Shown one piece after another: positions 33,036 through 44,300 of a DNA stretch of 64,000 nt (position 1 is its first letter; the number at the start of each line of letters is the position of its first letter). A model generated the notes under the pieces. It saw only the letters and a program-made list of their open reading frames with translations, did not search any database and was not told the origin of the DNA. Source of the DNA: Trichosporon coremiiforme (taxonomy: Eukaryota > Basidiomycota > Tremellomycetes > Trichosporonales > Trichosporonaceae); contig BCJJ01000012.1 in assembly GCA_039545355.1 (NCBI GenBank), positions 699,067 to 763,066 on the forward strand. Direction: 5' to 3'. Both the position numbers and the translations under genes were made by a program.

Positions 33036-33110
33036 GAGGTGTGTGTGGGTATCAAAACTTCAACCACTACAATCAACAACAAAGCGTAGACACCGCCCCT
33101 CTCAAGACGC

Positions 33111-35642
33111 ATGTCAATCACGATGAACGGCCACGCGGGGAGGAAAGGCAAACGAGGTGAGTGCATCAACAGCCCAACAGCGCCGTAAAGTGCAGATTGG
33201 AGGCAGGTGTCTGCTGGCACACGAGCAGACTGTCACTGCCAAAAGTTGCGCACACGTGCTGTTGAGCTGACCCTTCCCTCCACAGTCAAGGAACGAAGAA
33301 CTCACACGACTTCTCATGCAGGCCCAACCTCCCCCTCCCAGTCCATCCACTCTCCCCCTACCACTTCCTCCAACCTTCCCAAGATCAAACTGAATGTGCG
33401 CACCTACTCGCGTGCATCGTCCGCTGCTTCGTCGTCTCGCGCCCGCAGCTCTGCCAGCCACCAGCGCCGGCCAGCGGCGTACGACGACGACTCGGACTCT
33501 TCCTCGTCCTCCGACCTGACGCCGCCTGATGATGACGACGACAACGAGGACAACGACGTCGATGATGACGACTTTGCCGTCGCTCGAACGAAAACGAGAA
33601 AGCGCGAAAGCCTCGGTGCCATCCATGCCTCGGTCAAGGACAAAGGAAAAGGCAAGGCACCGCAGACCTCCCCCGAGAAGCGGTTAGACCACCGCCATTC
33701 TTCCGCCAACCCAAGACCAACGACCACTGGTCCGAGAGGACGCGACCGCAAGCGAGAGATCAAGCTTGGCGAGGTTGCGCGAAGGCGCGCCCGTGACGAC
33801 AAGTTTGGTTTCGGCGGCGACCGTTTCGACGAAGCTGTAAGTTTTTGCTCGCACAACGTCAAGAGTTGTTATTGACCTCGTCAGACCCCGACGCAATCGG
33901 CTTTCGCCAAGTCCTCCTACGTCGACTCTGACTCGACTTCATCATATGGAGACGACGAGTCTGAGCGCGAGGGGACCGGCTCCCTCAACGTCTTCGACGA
34001 GGACGAGACTGAGGACGAGTTCATGGAGGGATTACCGGAGGCCTTTGCCGGCCAGGAGATTGAGGACCTGCAATATGGCGCGGGACCAATCGATTCTGGC
34101 GAGGAGGACGCCGACCCGCAAGAGCTCTGGTGGCAGGAGTCGGAGGAAGACGACGAAGACTTTATCGCCAATCTGACCGGCTCCGACATTGACCAGATGC
34201 AGTCACAGTCCTCGGTCCACGCTTCGGAGTCTGACGTCCCGATGTCCGACTCGGAGTCGACGACCGACACCGACGATGCCATGGACGAGTTTGGCTTCCC
34301 TCTCTCGTTCGGCATGGACGACCCTCAGCCCACCGAGGACCAGCCCCTCATTCTTATGGAGAACTGGGACGGACAGTTCGTTCTCGTTCAGCCGAAGAAC
34401 GAGCGTTCCAGGTCAAGGCGACACGGTGGTTCGCGTGGCGCTGGTTCCACCACGGACAGCGTCGCTGCCTCTCTTTCCTGCGGCGAGCAGCAGCTCGAGC
34501 TCGTCATCGACGCGGACGCCGAGAATGAGACGGACACTGACAGCGACTGGTGCGACTTTGACGGTGACGACGACGGAGGTGACACGACCGACTCGATGGC
34601 CGAGGAGGATATGCCCATGCTCGACGGCTCTGGGTTCGACGAGCTCATCGCTACTCAGCAGTTCGCCGCGAACAACAACTACGGGGCGATTCCTCCGATC
34701 CCGCTTCCTCCTCTTGCCCCTGTCGACGAGAACGGTGCTCCGATGATCATTGTCACTGATGCTGGGTTTGATGCTGCTGGGTTCGACGCTGCTGTCCCTG
34801 CTCTGCCGCTCACCCCTGTCACTGCTGCACCTGCGCCCGCGCCTGCCCCTGTCACGCCCGCTCCCATCGTCGACGTTTCAGCCCCGCCTTCGCCAACGAC
34901 CGTCGCCACGCCCTCTTCGGCTGTCAACGGCGGCGCTGTCGCGGCCCCTGTCATGGGCACGTTCCACGTCAGCCAGGCTCCTTGCGCCCACGCTGTCATT
35001 GACGGCTCGAAGACGACGACCAAGTCGCCGTTCGCGCGAAGGCGCAGGAAGGTAGTTGGTGAGACGTCGTCGCAGACGTCGAACAAGCGCCGATCGTCGC
35101 TGAACACGACGACGACCGACCCCTTCTCGCCCGTGCTCAAGAAGACGCGCTACTCGTCGATCCCTGGTCACCCGAGGTACATTGCCGCGCGCCGCGCCGC
35201 GCAGGCGCTCGTCGACCCGCTTGACCGCGAGTCAACGCCGTCGGACGATGAGCCCGCCTTCTCGCTCGAGGACATTATGGATGCCTCGATGCTGCGGGTC
35301 AACGACATCGACTCTGGCGACGATTCGACGGACAAGCAGGACGATGGTCACCACCTCTTCCGCTTCGACAAGGTGCCGGTGTCGATGTACATGCGACGCA
35401 ACTTCAACTCGTCGGGCAGCAAGCGGAGACACGTTGAGCCCGACTCGATGCCGCTCTACTCGCCTGCGCGCGGCGGCAGCCGGACCACGCTCGCTGAGAC
35501 GCTCGCTGGCCCTGCCAACCGCATGCTCATCTCGCCCATGCTCGCGCCGCAGCAGGCCGCTGTCTACGACGAGGCATCGAGCCGCAAGGACCGGCGCCGT
35601 GCGCGCAAGGCAGCCGCCGACATCCGCCCACTCGCCATCTAA
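33111..35642 (+). CDS. Large acidic, low-complexity nuclear-type protein, unknown function
   Basis: Exons 33111-33156, 33286-33836 and 33885-35642 give 784 residues in frame. The N-terminal third is Ser/Asp-rich with acidic runs and basic nuclear-localisation-like patches (KTRKRES, RGRDRKREIK). Residues about 200-400 are very acidic and include ILMENWDGQFVLVQPKN. Then comes a Pro/Ala/Val-rich linker, a basic patch (SPFARRRRKVV) and a conserved-looking end (FRFDKVPVSMYMRRNFNSSG). The composition recalls transcriptional coactivators such as Ifh1, but I see no diagnostic domain, so that is only a guess. The start at 33111 is chosen because it opens the frame into the splice; ATG 33123 is also possible. 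Confidence 0.7.
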
Positions 35643-36421
35643 TTGTCACATCATTGCATCATCACCACATCCATCATCCATTCCCGTCCTACTCAATCAA
35701 CCACCCTGTTAACCACCCTGTTATCACCACCCTCTACATTCAACCCAATCCAAATCCGATCGACTCCAGCGCATGAAACGACGTCCACCAAAGCAAACCT
35801 AGATGGGAACAACCAATAAATTGCAAGAAAAGTGGAAGAGGACAAGAAGAAGATATATCAATTTCTCTGGGACGCGTGTGTCTGGGTTTTTCTTACTGCA
35901 TAAATCTGTTGCCTTCTTCTCATTCTCCGATGACACCCTGTGAAAAAAATAGTCTCTGTGTTTTTTGAAAGAATTATATAAAAAGTGTATATCAGTGAGG
36001 TATGCAAAAGGTCAAAGAAGCGGGAGTGGGAGCATAGCGAGTGCCAGAGTGAGTTGAGCAGTTCCGAGTAATGCTAGATGGTAGCACGAGTGACTCTCCG
36101 GTAGCGGCGAAGCCGGCGCTGAGGTGATTGGAACATGTGATTGTGCAAGTCGGAGTGCTGGGCCAGACCTTCCGACCCAGCGGCAGAGTTTAGCCAGAAC
36201 TATGGATGGGCCAATGACAGCCCGCATCGGCGACTAGTTATTGGCCGAGCAAGATCTAGGCTGCAGGTGTGCAGGTGGGTGGGCGTTGTGAGAGTCTTCA
36301 GCTCGAGTCGTCAGCGTTATCGGGCCATCACTTGACTTCTTGGGTACAAAACGCAGTGGCTCAAATCTAACGTTTGCTGTTACACTCTTTTCATCAGAGA
36401 GCGACACGAAGGACCGGCAAG
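35643..36421. other. AT-richer intergenic region
   Basis: The 779 bp follow the acidic-protein gene. 35810-35990 is locally AT-rich, with AAAAAAAT and TTTTTTGAAAG stretches typical of 3' ends. The rest should contain the promoter of the next gene. No gene was seen. Confidence 0.4.
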
Positions 36422-37659
36422 ATGACTCAATCCGGACAACAGAAGAGGGAGCTCGGGCTCGCGTCTCGCGCGGTCCATGCCGACGACAGTATAAGCAGCC
36501 ACCGCGCCGTCGCCCCGCCCATGCACGTCTCCACGACCTTTGCCTATTCCAAAGATCCGTCCAAGCTGGTCCCGAATGAGAACGTGGACGTGGGTGCTCT
36601 CTCTATTTCTCCTTCTACTGTTCTCTGAACGCCCGATGAGAGCATGTGCTAACGTCCCAGCCAAACAACCCAAACGACTCACACATCTACAGTCGCGAAT
36701 CCTCCCCCAACGCTGCGCGGATCGAAGCCGTCCTCTCCTCCTTATTGGGGGCGCCGACACTGGTCTACTCCTCTGGTCTTGCCGCCCTACACGCCCTATT
36801 CGTGCACCTGAACCCTCGTGCCATCGCAATCGGGACTGGATACCACGGCGCACACGCCGTCGTCTCCCTCCTCTCCCGTCTGACGGGTCTGAAGGTCTTG
36901 ACGCTGGACCAGATCGACCTACTCGAGAAGGGTGACGTGGTGCACGTCGAGACGCCGGTTAATCCGACTGGCGAAGCGAGGGATATCGCCCACTACGTCG
37001 CCGAGGCACACAAGAGGGGAGCGTATGTGACCGTCGACGCGACATTCGCCCCGCCGCCGCTGCAGGATCCCTTCGCCCTTGGTGCGGACGCGGTCATGCA
37101 CTCTGGCACGAAGTACTTTGGCGGCCATTCCGACTTGCTCCTCGGCACGGTGTCTACGACTCACGAGGACTGGGTGCCGAAACTCCGCGAGGACAGGTGC
37201 GTCCTCGGTGCCACTGTGGGGAGTCTCGAGGGATGGCTCGGCCTTAGGAGTCTCCGCACGCTCGAACTGAGGGTCAAGCGCCAAGCCGCGTCTGCTGAGC
37301 GGCTCGTCAAGTGGCTCGAGGAGGAGAGGAAGAAGGACGGTGTCGTTGGCCGCGTCGTGGCTGAGGTTAAGCACGCGTCTCTCCAGACCGAGCCTTGGGT
37401 CCGTCAGCAGATGCCTAACGGGTATGGGCCCGTGTTCGCCGTCTTGCTCAAGGACGAGGCGAAGGCCAAGTCCCTCCCGAGCAAGTTGGAGCTGTTCCAC
37501 CATGCCACCAGCTTGGGCGGCGTTGAGAGTCTCATTGAGTGGAGGGCCATGAGTGATGAGACTGTCGATAAGCGGTTGCTCCGCATTAGTGTGGGCGTTG
37601 AGGATGTTGAGGACCTCAAGGCGGATTTGCTTGCTGGCTTTGAAGCACTGCTGGTGTAG
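36422..37659 (+). CDS. Cys/Met-metabolism PLP-dependent enzyme (cystathionine beta-lyase/gamma-synthase-like)
   Basis: Exons 36422-36589 and 36661-37659 give 388 residues; the intron has a less common GTGGGT donor and a GCTAAC branch. LASRAVHADDSISSHRAVAP, PPMHVSTTFAYSKDP, HIYSRESSPNAARIEAVLS, SGLAALHA and VETPVNPTGE follow the fold-type I order. HSGTKYFGGHSD carries the PLP Schiff-base lysine at about residue 206, and GVEDVEDLKADL is the usual C-terminal motif. It looks closest to the yeast YHR112C/YML082W group, whose substrate is not well defined, rather than to bona fide Str2/Str3. It probably acts in transsulfuration in the cytosol. Confidence 0.85.
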
Positions 37660-37763
37660 ACGCTAGATAGAATGATGTAATCGACGCAAAGCTCGCTGGC
37701 GTGCACACATTAATCGTCAAGCGGTCCCGGCTCACTCGCTCACAGGAGCTCGCTGCGCTCCCG

Positions 37764-37887
37764 CTCGCTCACACCCTCGCTCACACCCTCGCTCACACCC
37801 TCGCTCACACCCTCGCTCACACCCTCGCTCACACCCTCGCTTACACCCTCGCTCACGCCCTCGCTCACACCCTCGCTCACACCCTCG
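37764..37887. repeat. 12-bp minisatellite, about 10 copies
   Basis: Ten near-perfect copies of CTCGCTCACACC run head to tail. Two copies have a single change (TTACACC, TCACGCC). The array lies between two convergent genes and is translatable in several frames, but nothing suggests it is coding. Confidence 0.9.
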
Positions 37888-38320
37888 CCACCTCGCTTCG
37901 CTCGGGCGCTCCGGTTGTTCGCTTCATCATATGCATGCATGTGCCAAGACAAACCCGGTACTTGATCGACCCAACCAAACCAAAGACAGTGAAGAAGAGT
38001 TGGGTGTTCTACACGGCGAGCTCTCAGAGCCGACCACCGCTGTTGAGAAGAGAGAGAGAGATAGAGAAGCTCGATAGAAAATCCCGAAAAAACAGAAAGA
38101 GAGAAGTAAAGGCGTCGTTTCGTTATGTGTATAGGATTATTGGGAGAGTTGGAAAGAAACCGGCGGCGACGGCGACCTTCGGACAAGACAGATGGTTGAG
38201 TTGCGCCCCGTTGCCTCGGGGTGGTTGATTATAAAGCAAGAGAGTTGGGAAAGTCGGTGGCTGGTGAGAGTGTGATTATCCGTTGTTTGTGAGTAAGCGG
38301 TATTTTGAGAGTAGGTATAT
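37888..38320. other. Intergenic region after the minisatellite
   Basis: This is the 3' flank of the RasGAP gene. It includes a purine-rich run (GAGAGAGAGATAGAGAAG, about 38050-38070). No gene was seen. Confidence 0.4.
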
Positions 38321-41300
38321 TTAGATGGTGAGCGACTCGATCAGAGACGCGACCCACTTGGCCATGCTGCCAAGTCGGTCAATCTTGACGCCCTGGAACG
38401 ACATGTCGCTGAGACCCTTCATGCCCAGGTCCTCGAGCACCTGCTCGCGAGCGCCAGAGACGTTGGAGCCAAGCGACGAGCCGCCGTACTTGCGGTCGCC
38501 GTTGGCCTGGGAACCAAACGAGTACGTCGAGTCGGCCATGGCGCGCTCAAAGATGAGCGTGACAGCCGACAGGATCGACGTGCTTGCCGTCGTCGTGAGC
38601 ACCGCCGTCATGCGCGGGATGAGCGAATCGTACGCCATCGCGACGACCTCGGGCATCTCGATGCTCGCCTCGGCGAGCAGGCGGTACAGCACGAGCTTCT
38701 CCGTGTCAGTGCTCGCCTGGCCGAGGATCGTGACGATGAGCGTTACGAGCAGCAGGGCCGTCGAGTTGTCCGGGATCGCGAGCAAGTCGAACACGGACAG
38801 CGTGCTGAGGTCGCGGAGCTCCTCCTCGGCGACATCGACGCCGGCCGCCGTGAAGAGACCCTTCAGGTCGGACGGGTTGGCCGACGAGATCGGGAGTAGC
38901 GACGTGAAGAACGCCACGCTCTGTGCACCGATGAGCGGGCTGTCCTCCGAGTTGAGGTCCGTCCGCGTCGCCGTCGACAACCGCAGGAACTCGGTGAGGG
39001 TCGCAATGGTCAGCCGCCTCGTGTTAGGGTGACGGACACCCTTGTACATGATCGCGACGAGCGAGAAGCACGGGTCGGTGTCAAAGTTGATGCCGCAGAT
39101 CTGGTCGAGCTTGCGGGCCGAATCGCCGACAGCCTTCCGCGCAGCAAGGAGGTTGTCGAACAGGCCGTTCTGGAAGCTTCCGATTGCGTTCATGTGGCGC
39201 ACAGTCGTGAGGAGCAGCTCGAGCGCCGGCGCGAACAGCGGGATGTACGCGAGCTGCAGGACCGCAACCGCGAGCCAGAACATGGTCGGCGCGTACCGGC
39301 TCTCAGGGACGAGGCCAGGGATGACGCGCGCGAGACAGCGCAACATGCTCACGATGAGAACGGTGTCCGTCTCCTGGAAGTGCGTGAGCGTCGTGCTGAG
39401 AGCGACGAGGACCTGGTACACAAGGTCATCGTCGACCTCGTCGGAAGCCAAGTAGCCGAGTGCAGTGAACGCCTGAGGCTGCGTCGCCGGGTTGTGCTGG
39501 AAGCATGTTGCCGCGACGAGGCCCATCCATCGGGCGCGCCAGGCGTTGGCGCAGTCCGTCGAGATGGCGCCGGCGCTGAGGACATCGCCGAGGAACTTGA
39601 CAATCATCTCGAGCGAATCGAGGTGGCTGACGCCGTTCTGGTCCCATTGCGGCAGACCGGAGAGCTCAAGGGATCCAGCGCTCTGGCTGAGGCCGAAGGC
39701 GGCGATCATCTCGGGCTGCTGCAGACGCTGCAGGAGGTGGAGCAGAGAGGCGCTGTCCATGTCGCTGGAAGAGATGGACGCGAGCGACTGCAAAATGTTC
39801 ACGACGAGGCCATGCACGGTCTGGCGCATGAAGACGGGGCCGATGCCGACGATAAGCGTGATCGTGTGGAACAGCTCGGGCAGGAACAGCTGCGTGTCGA
39901 CGGCGTTGGACGGGTTGAACGCGAGAGCAAGGTTGATGCGCGCGAGGGTGCAGATCTCGTTCCACGAAGCGCTGTCCGTCAGGCTCGCCGTCGGGCGGAG
40001 GTACGTCTGAGCGATCGTCTTGCGGAGGCGCGCGACGACCTTGCCCTTGACGGCGGTGCAGTTCAGTGACACGAGAATGTCGGCGACCGTCTCAGCTTTC
40101 TCAGAGCCAGGGCCAGCGTTGACGGCAGAGTGGAGTAACTCGGTAACGACAAGGTCGACGAGAGCTTCGTGCGACGAGCCGATGACGCTCCAGACGTGCT
40201 CCTGCAGAGTCAGGTGCAGGCGCCTCTTCTCAGCGACAGTGAGCGAGATGAGACTGCGCACAATCTCGGCAACCTGCTTGACGCTCTCGACACCATCGTC
40301 GCGCGTAGGCTTGGCGAACAGCTCGAGGTTGTTGAGCCACGGGCCGACGTAGTGTAAGCAGGCCGTCTTCTGCGGCGTATCGGCCTTGGCAAAGCCGATC
40401 GTCCACTCCTTCAGGAACTCAAGGGTGAGGTTCGGCGCCGATGTCGCGAGCTGCTTCGAGAGCTTGTAGACGTACGACAGCGAGTTCGTCGGGATTAACA
40501 GGCCGCTGTTCACCTTGGAGATCTGCGACGACAGGTCGTACTTGAAGAAGGAGCAGAGCTCATTGACCAGGTTGTAGGCGCCCATGCGGAGGACCTCGTC
40601 GCTCGACGACATGTTGAGGAACGCGACGTTAAGCAGCGTGCCGGGCACGTCGCTGGGACGCAGGGCACGGTCCTCGGAGGGAGTGTCCCTCAACCTTCCT
40701 CGGGCGGTGCGGATGATCTGCGCCATCTCGTTCCGCTTGCGCGAGATGAATGTGACGCTCTGGTTCTGCGAGTGCTTGACGATGAGCTGGTCAGATGACA
40801 CCCCGGTGCCCGCGACAATGTCATCAACGTCCTTAAGGTTGATCACATCGATGATGTAAGCCTTGAGCGACGCCGTCAGGTCCTGCTTCCTCCATGAGGC
40901 GACCTGGAGGCAATCATCGCCGAGCTTGACGACGACGGGGACCTGCATCTCGTGGTCGGACAGACACAGTAAGTTCGTGAACACGTGGTCCGCCTCGTAT
41001 GCGAGGGCCATCGTGTGGTCCGGAAGTGCGAGCGATGTGAACGGAATAAACTCGGCGAGCTCAGCGGGGCTGCTAGCGGCAACGACGCTCTTGCCGATGG
41101 ACGTGCCGACAGTGGACAGATCGGCGATCATGCGGCGGAGGCGCTTGCGGGCGTACGAGTTGGGGTTGTACAGCGCCAGGGTGTGGACGAGCGGCAGGAT
41201 GCCGGGCGGGCACATCTGCAGCGAACGGCGAAGCCAGGCGATCGGCATCTCAGTCGTCGGAGAGAAGTCCGTCAGGTCAATGACGAGATCGAAGAAGTCG

Positions 41301-44300
41301 GTGACCTTGTCAAGTAGCGAGAAGACGTGATAAGCGAGCAGGTCATAGTCAACCAGCGCAACGCGCGCGACGACGAAGTAGAAAATGCGGCGGCCGTTCT
41401 GAGAGGCAGGGCCCTCGTAGAAAGCGGTGTTGACAGACTCGGTGCTGCGGCCGGCATTGTGACGCATGAAGTCGTCGTACACCTGCGACCTGGTGCTGCT
41501 GCTGAGGTTCGACATGTCCGTGGGCGGGCCAGACTCCTGCATGAGACGGCGGAGCGACTGAAGCATCGACTTGCCGTCGAGGTCCAAGCGGATCGAGCGG
41601 GTGGAAGTCGACTGTCGGCTGCGGAACGACGGAGGAAGGTTCTCAAGCGACGACTCGAGGCGGCTGATGTGCTTGAACACAAAGCGCTGGATGATGAGAT
41701 TGTCGCCGTCGGCATCAAGCGAGCGCTCGCTCTCCTCCTGGAACGTCTTCGTGGCGTGCGCGACCTCCCAGCTGCGCGGGCGAACAGCGACGTCGGACAG
41801 GAACTTGGTAACCTGGCGAATGTTCTCAGACAGGAACTGGTTGAGGACCTTCATGTGCGCCTCCTTGTTGCCGAACAGGACGTTGTTGGCGAGGTTCTGG
41901 ATGACCTTGGTGATCAGCAGCAGAGCACGGCGGGTGTCGCGCGTGTCCGGGTTCACGTCGAGGTCGATGCCTTCCGGGGCGACGATGGCCGGGCAGAAGA
42001 AGCGGAGGAAGACGAACGATCCAACAGCCGAGTGCCTCGAGTCGGGGAAGCGTTCCTCGACGACCTCCCAGATGTGGTGGCAGAGGGCTCGGAACAGGAT
42101 CGGCACGCGAGGCGTTGACTGGTAGATGATGTCCAGGAGAGCCTGGCACATCAGCCTCAGGTGCTCGGCGTTGCGCTCTATGTCGTCGGCACCAGCCTTC
42201 GAAGGGTCGAGCTCGAACGAGCACTCGGCAGGCTTCTCAGACAGCGAGTGGATCAACGGCTGCAGAGTCGCGCGGACGTAGTTGTAACCGTAGGTCTTCG
42301 CAAAGATCGTCAGGAGACGAGTCGTGATCGAGTTGGCACGGAACAGCTCCGACTCGTGGTTGGTCTGGGCAACCTCGCGCTCGATGAGGACCTTCATGAG
42401 GCTGAGAAGGGTGCCCTTCGACTCGAAGACGCGGAAGAGCATCATGGAGATCTCGTCGACCTCGCCAGGCGGGCAGGACTCGCAGATGGCCATAGCAAGA
42501 GCGAGGTTGGGAGCCGTCAGGGCATCGAAGTATGCCTTGGGAGCGGACGTTCCACCCTTGGTCGCGAGACCGCCGAAACGGGTACCCTGCTGCAGGATGT
42601 TGGTGATCAGCTGCATGAAGGCCGTTCGGATGGACGAGTCCTCGTGGTAGCCGAGCGACAGGCAGTGCTTCAGACCGACGTCGACGTTGGCGGAGAGCAG
42701 GTTCGACAGAACAAGAATAGCAAGAGCGGGGTAGCTCTCACCGGGTCCAACGCGCATGCTGAGGTTAGACACGGAAGCGGCGACCTGCGACGACTCGGTC
42801 TCTAAAGAGTTCGAGCGCTCGAGAACGCGGACAAGCATGTGGTAGTAGCGGTAGAACAAGCGCGACTTGACCACCAGCTGAGTCTCCTCGTTGTCGTCAC
42901 CGACCTGACGGATAACGAGGCCATCAGTAATCGGGATGAGGGCGCGAAGGCAGGCGAGGTCGAGGTCGCGCTGAAGCTTGTCGTGCGCGTTGCTGTGAAA
43001 CTCGTCGCGGAACGACTCAATAGACCACTCGCACATCCACTCGAGGAGCGCGTTGCGGAGCTTGCTGGCGTTGCCCAGGACAACGAACTCGGGCTTGCTG
43101 AATACAGCCTCCATAAGCTGGCAGAACTTGATCTTGATCCTGATGTATGTGTCCTCGCGACCGAGGCGGTGGGTGTACTGGGCGATCATGAAGAGGAGCT
43201 CGCCCATGTCCACCTGAACACCGCCAGCGTTCTCGCCGGGGCTGACGCGGTCGACCCACAGCCGCAGGACGGCGATGGCCTGCTCGGTGAAGGTCGTGTA
43301 AGGGTCAGCCGTGTTGAGGCTACCGCTCTTGGCAGAGTGCGAGAGGAGCTTCGACATCTGCACGACGAGCACACGGCACAGGCTGAGCGGGAGCTCATTG
43401 CCGAGGGCGTCCTTGATAGACTCGCGGACGTGGATGGAGCTGCTGACTAAGAAGTCGACGCACTGCCTGAGGAAGGACTCCACTGCGCTGTGAGCGTCGG
43501 TCGCTTCGTCATAGACACGGGGGAGCACACCCTTTCCGACAACTTCGGTAATGTTGGGCGGTAAGGACATGTCGTGGAAGCAAACATTGCTGGTGGCGCA
43601 CAGGAAGGCGATAAGGTTCTGCCATTCCTTCGATTCTTCCTCAGTCAGGCCGTCAATGTCGTTGGCCAAGCCTCTTCGGCGGAAGTCGCCACGGTCCGCG
43701 GCCTCGTCGCTCTCAGCGGCAATGATCTTCGCGGTCAGGGTCTTGACGCGGGCAGCGAGGCCGAGCCAAACAGTGCTGAGCAGAGTCGAGGGCCGGACGT
43801 GCTTCTTCATGATACGTCGGATAGCACGCTGCTGCTGCTGTCGTCCAGTCGCCGGCGGGAGGGAGCCGAGCTCGGCAAGCATCTGGCTGTGACCCGTAAT
43901 CTCGTCCATCTGCGCCTGGCTGTTGCTGATAGCTGAACGCACGACAAGCATCAGCTTCGAGAGCGCCATAAGTGCCGGCGCAGCGAGGTTGGTCTGCTCG
44001 ACATCGGGGCCGGTCAAGCTCGTGATTGTGGCGACCTTGGCGATAAGAACGGCGTTCCTCGCGTTCGGGGCCTTGGCGATTTCCGGGAGCACCGAGACTG
44101 TGTCGAGGACAGCGTAGATCGTTTCACGGAACGCCCCTGCCATCATCGCCATGTCATTAACGTCGCCGATCTGGAAATCGATCAATAATTGCCGACTCGC
44201 GTCAATGAGGATCTGCCAGATGGCCGGTGCGGTCGTCGCGGTGAGCTGGGTCATCGCCGCATCGGTCTTGGCGCCACCCGTCAGGCTGTGAAGGATGGCG

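Noticed and set aside
39029..40069. 346-codon plus-strand frame
   Set aside because: It is antisense to the RasGAP coding exon and compositionally a shadow.
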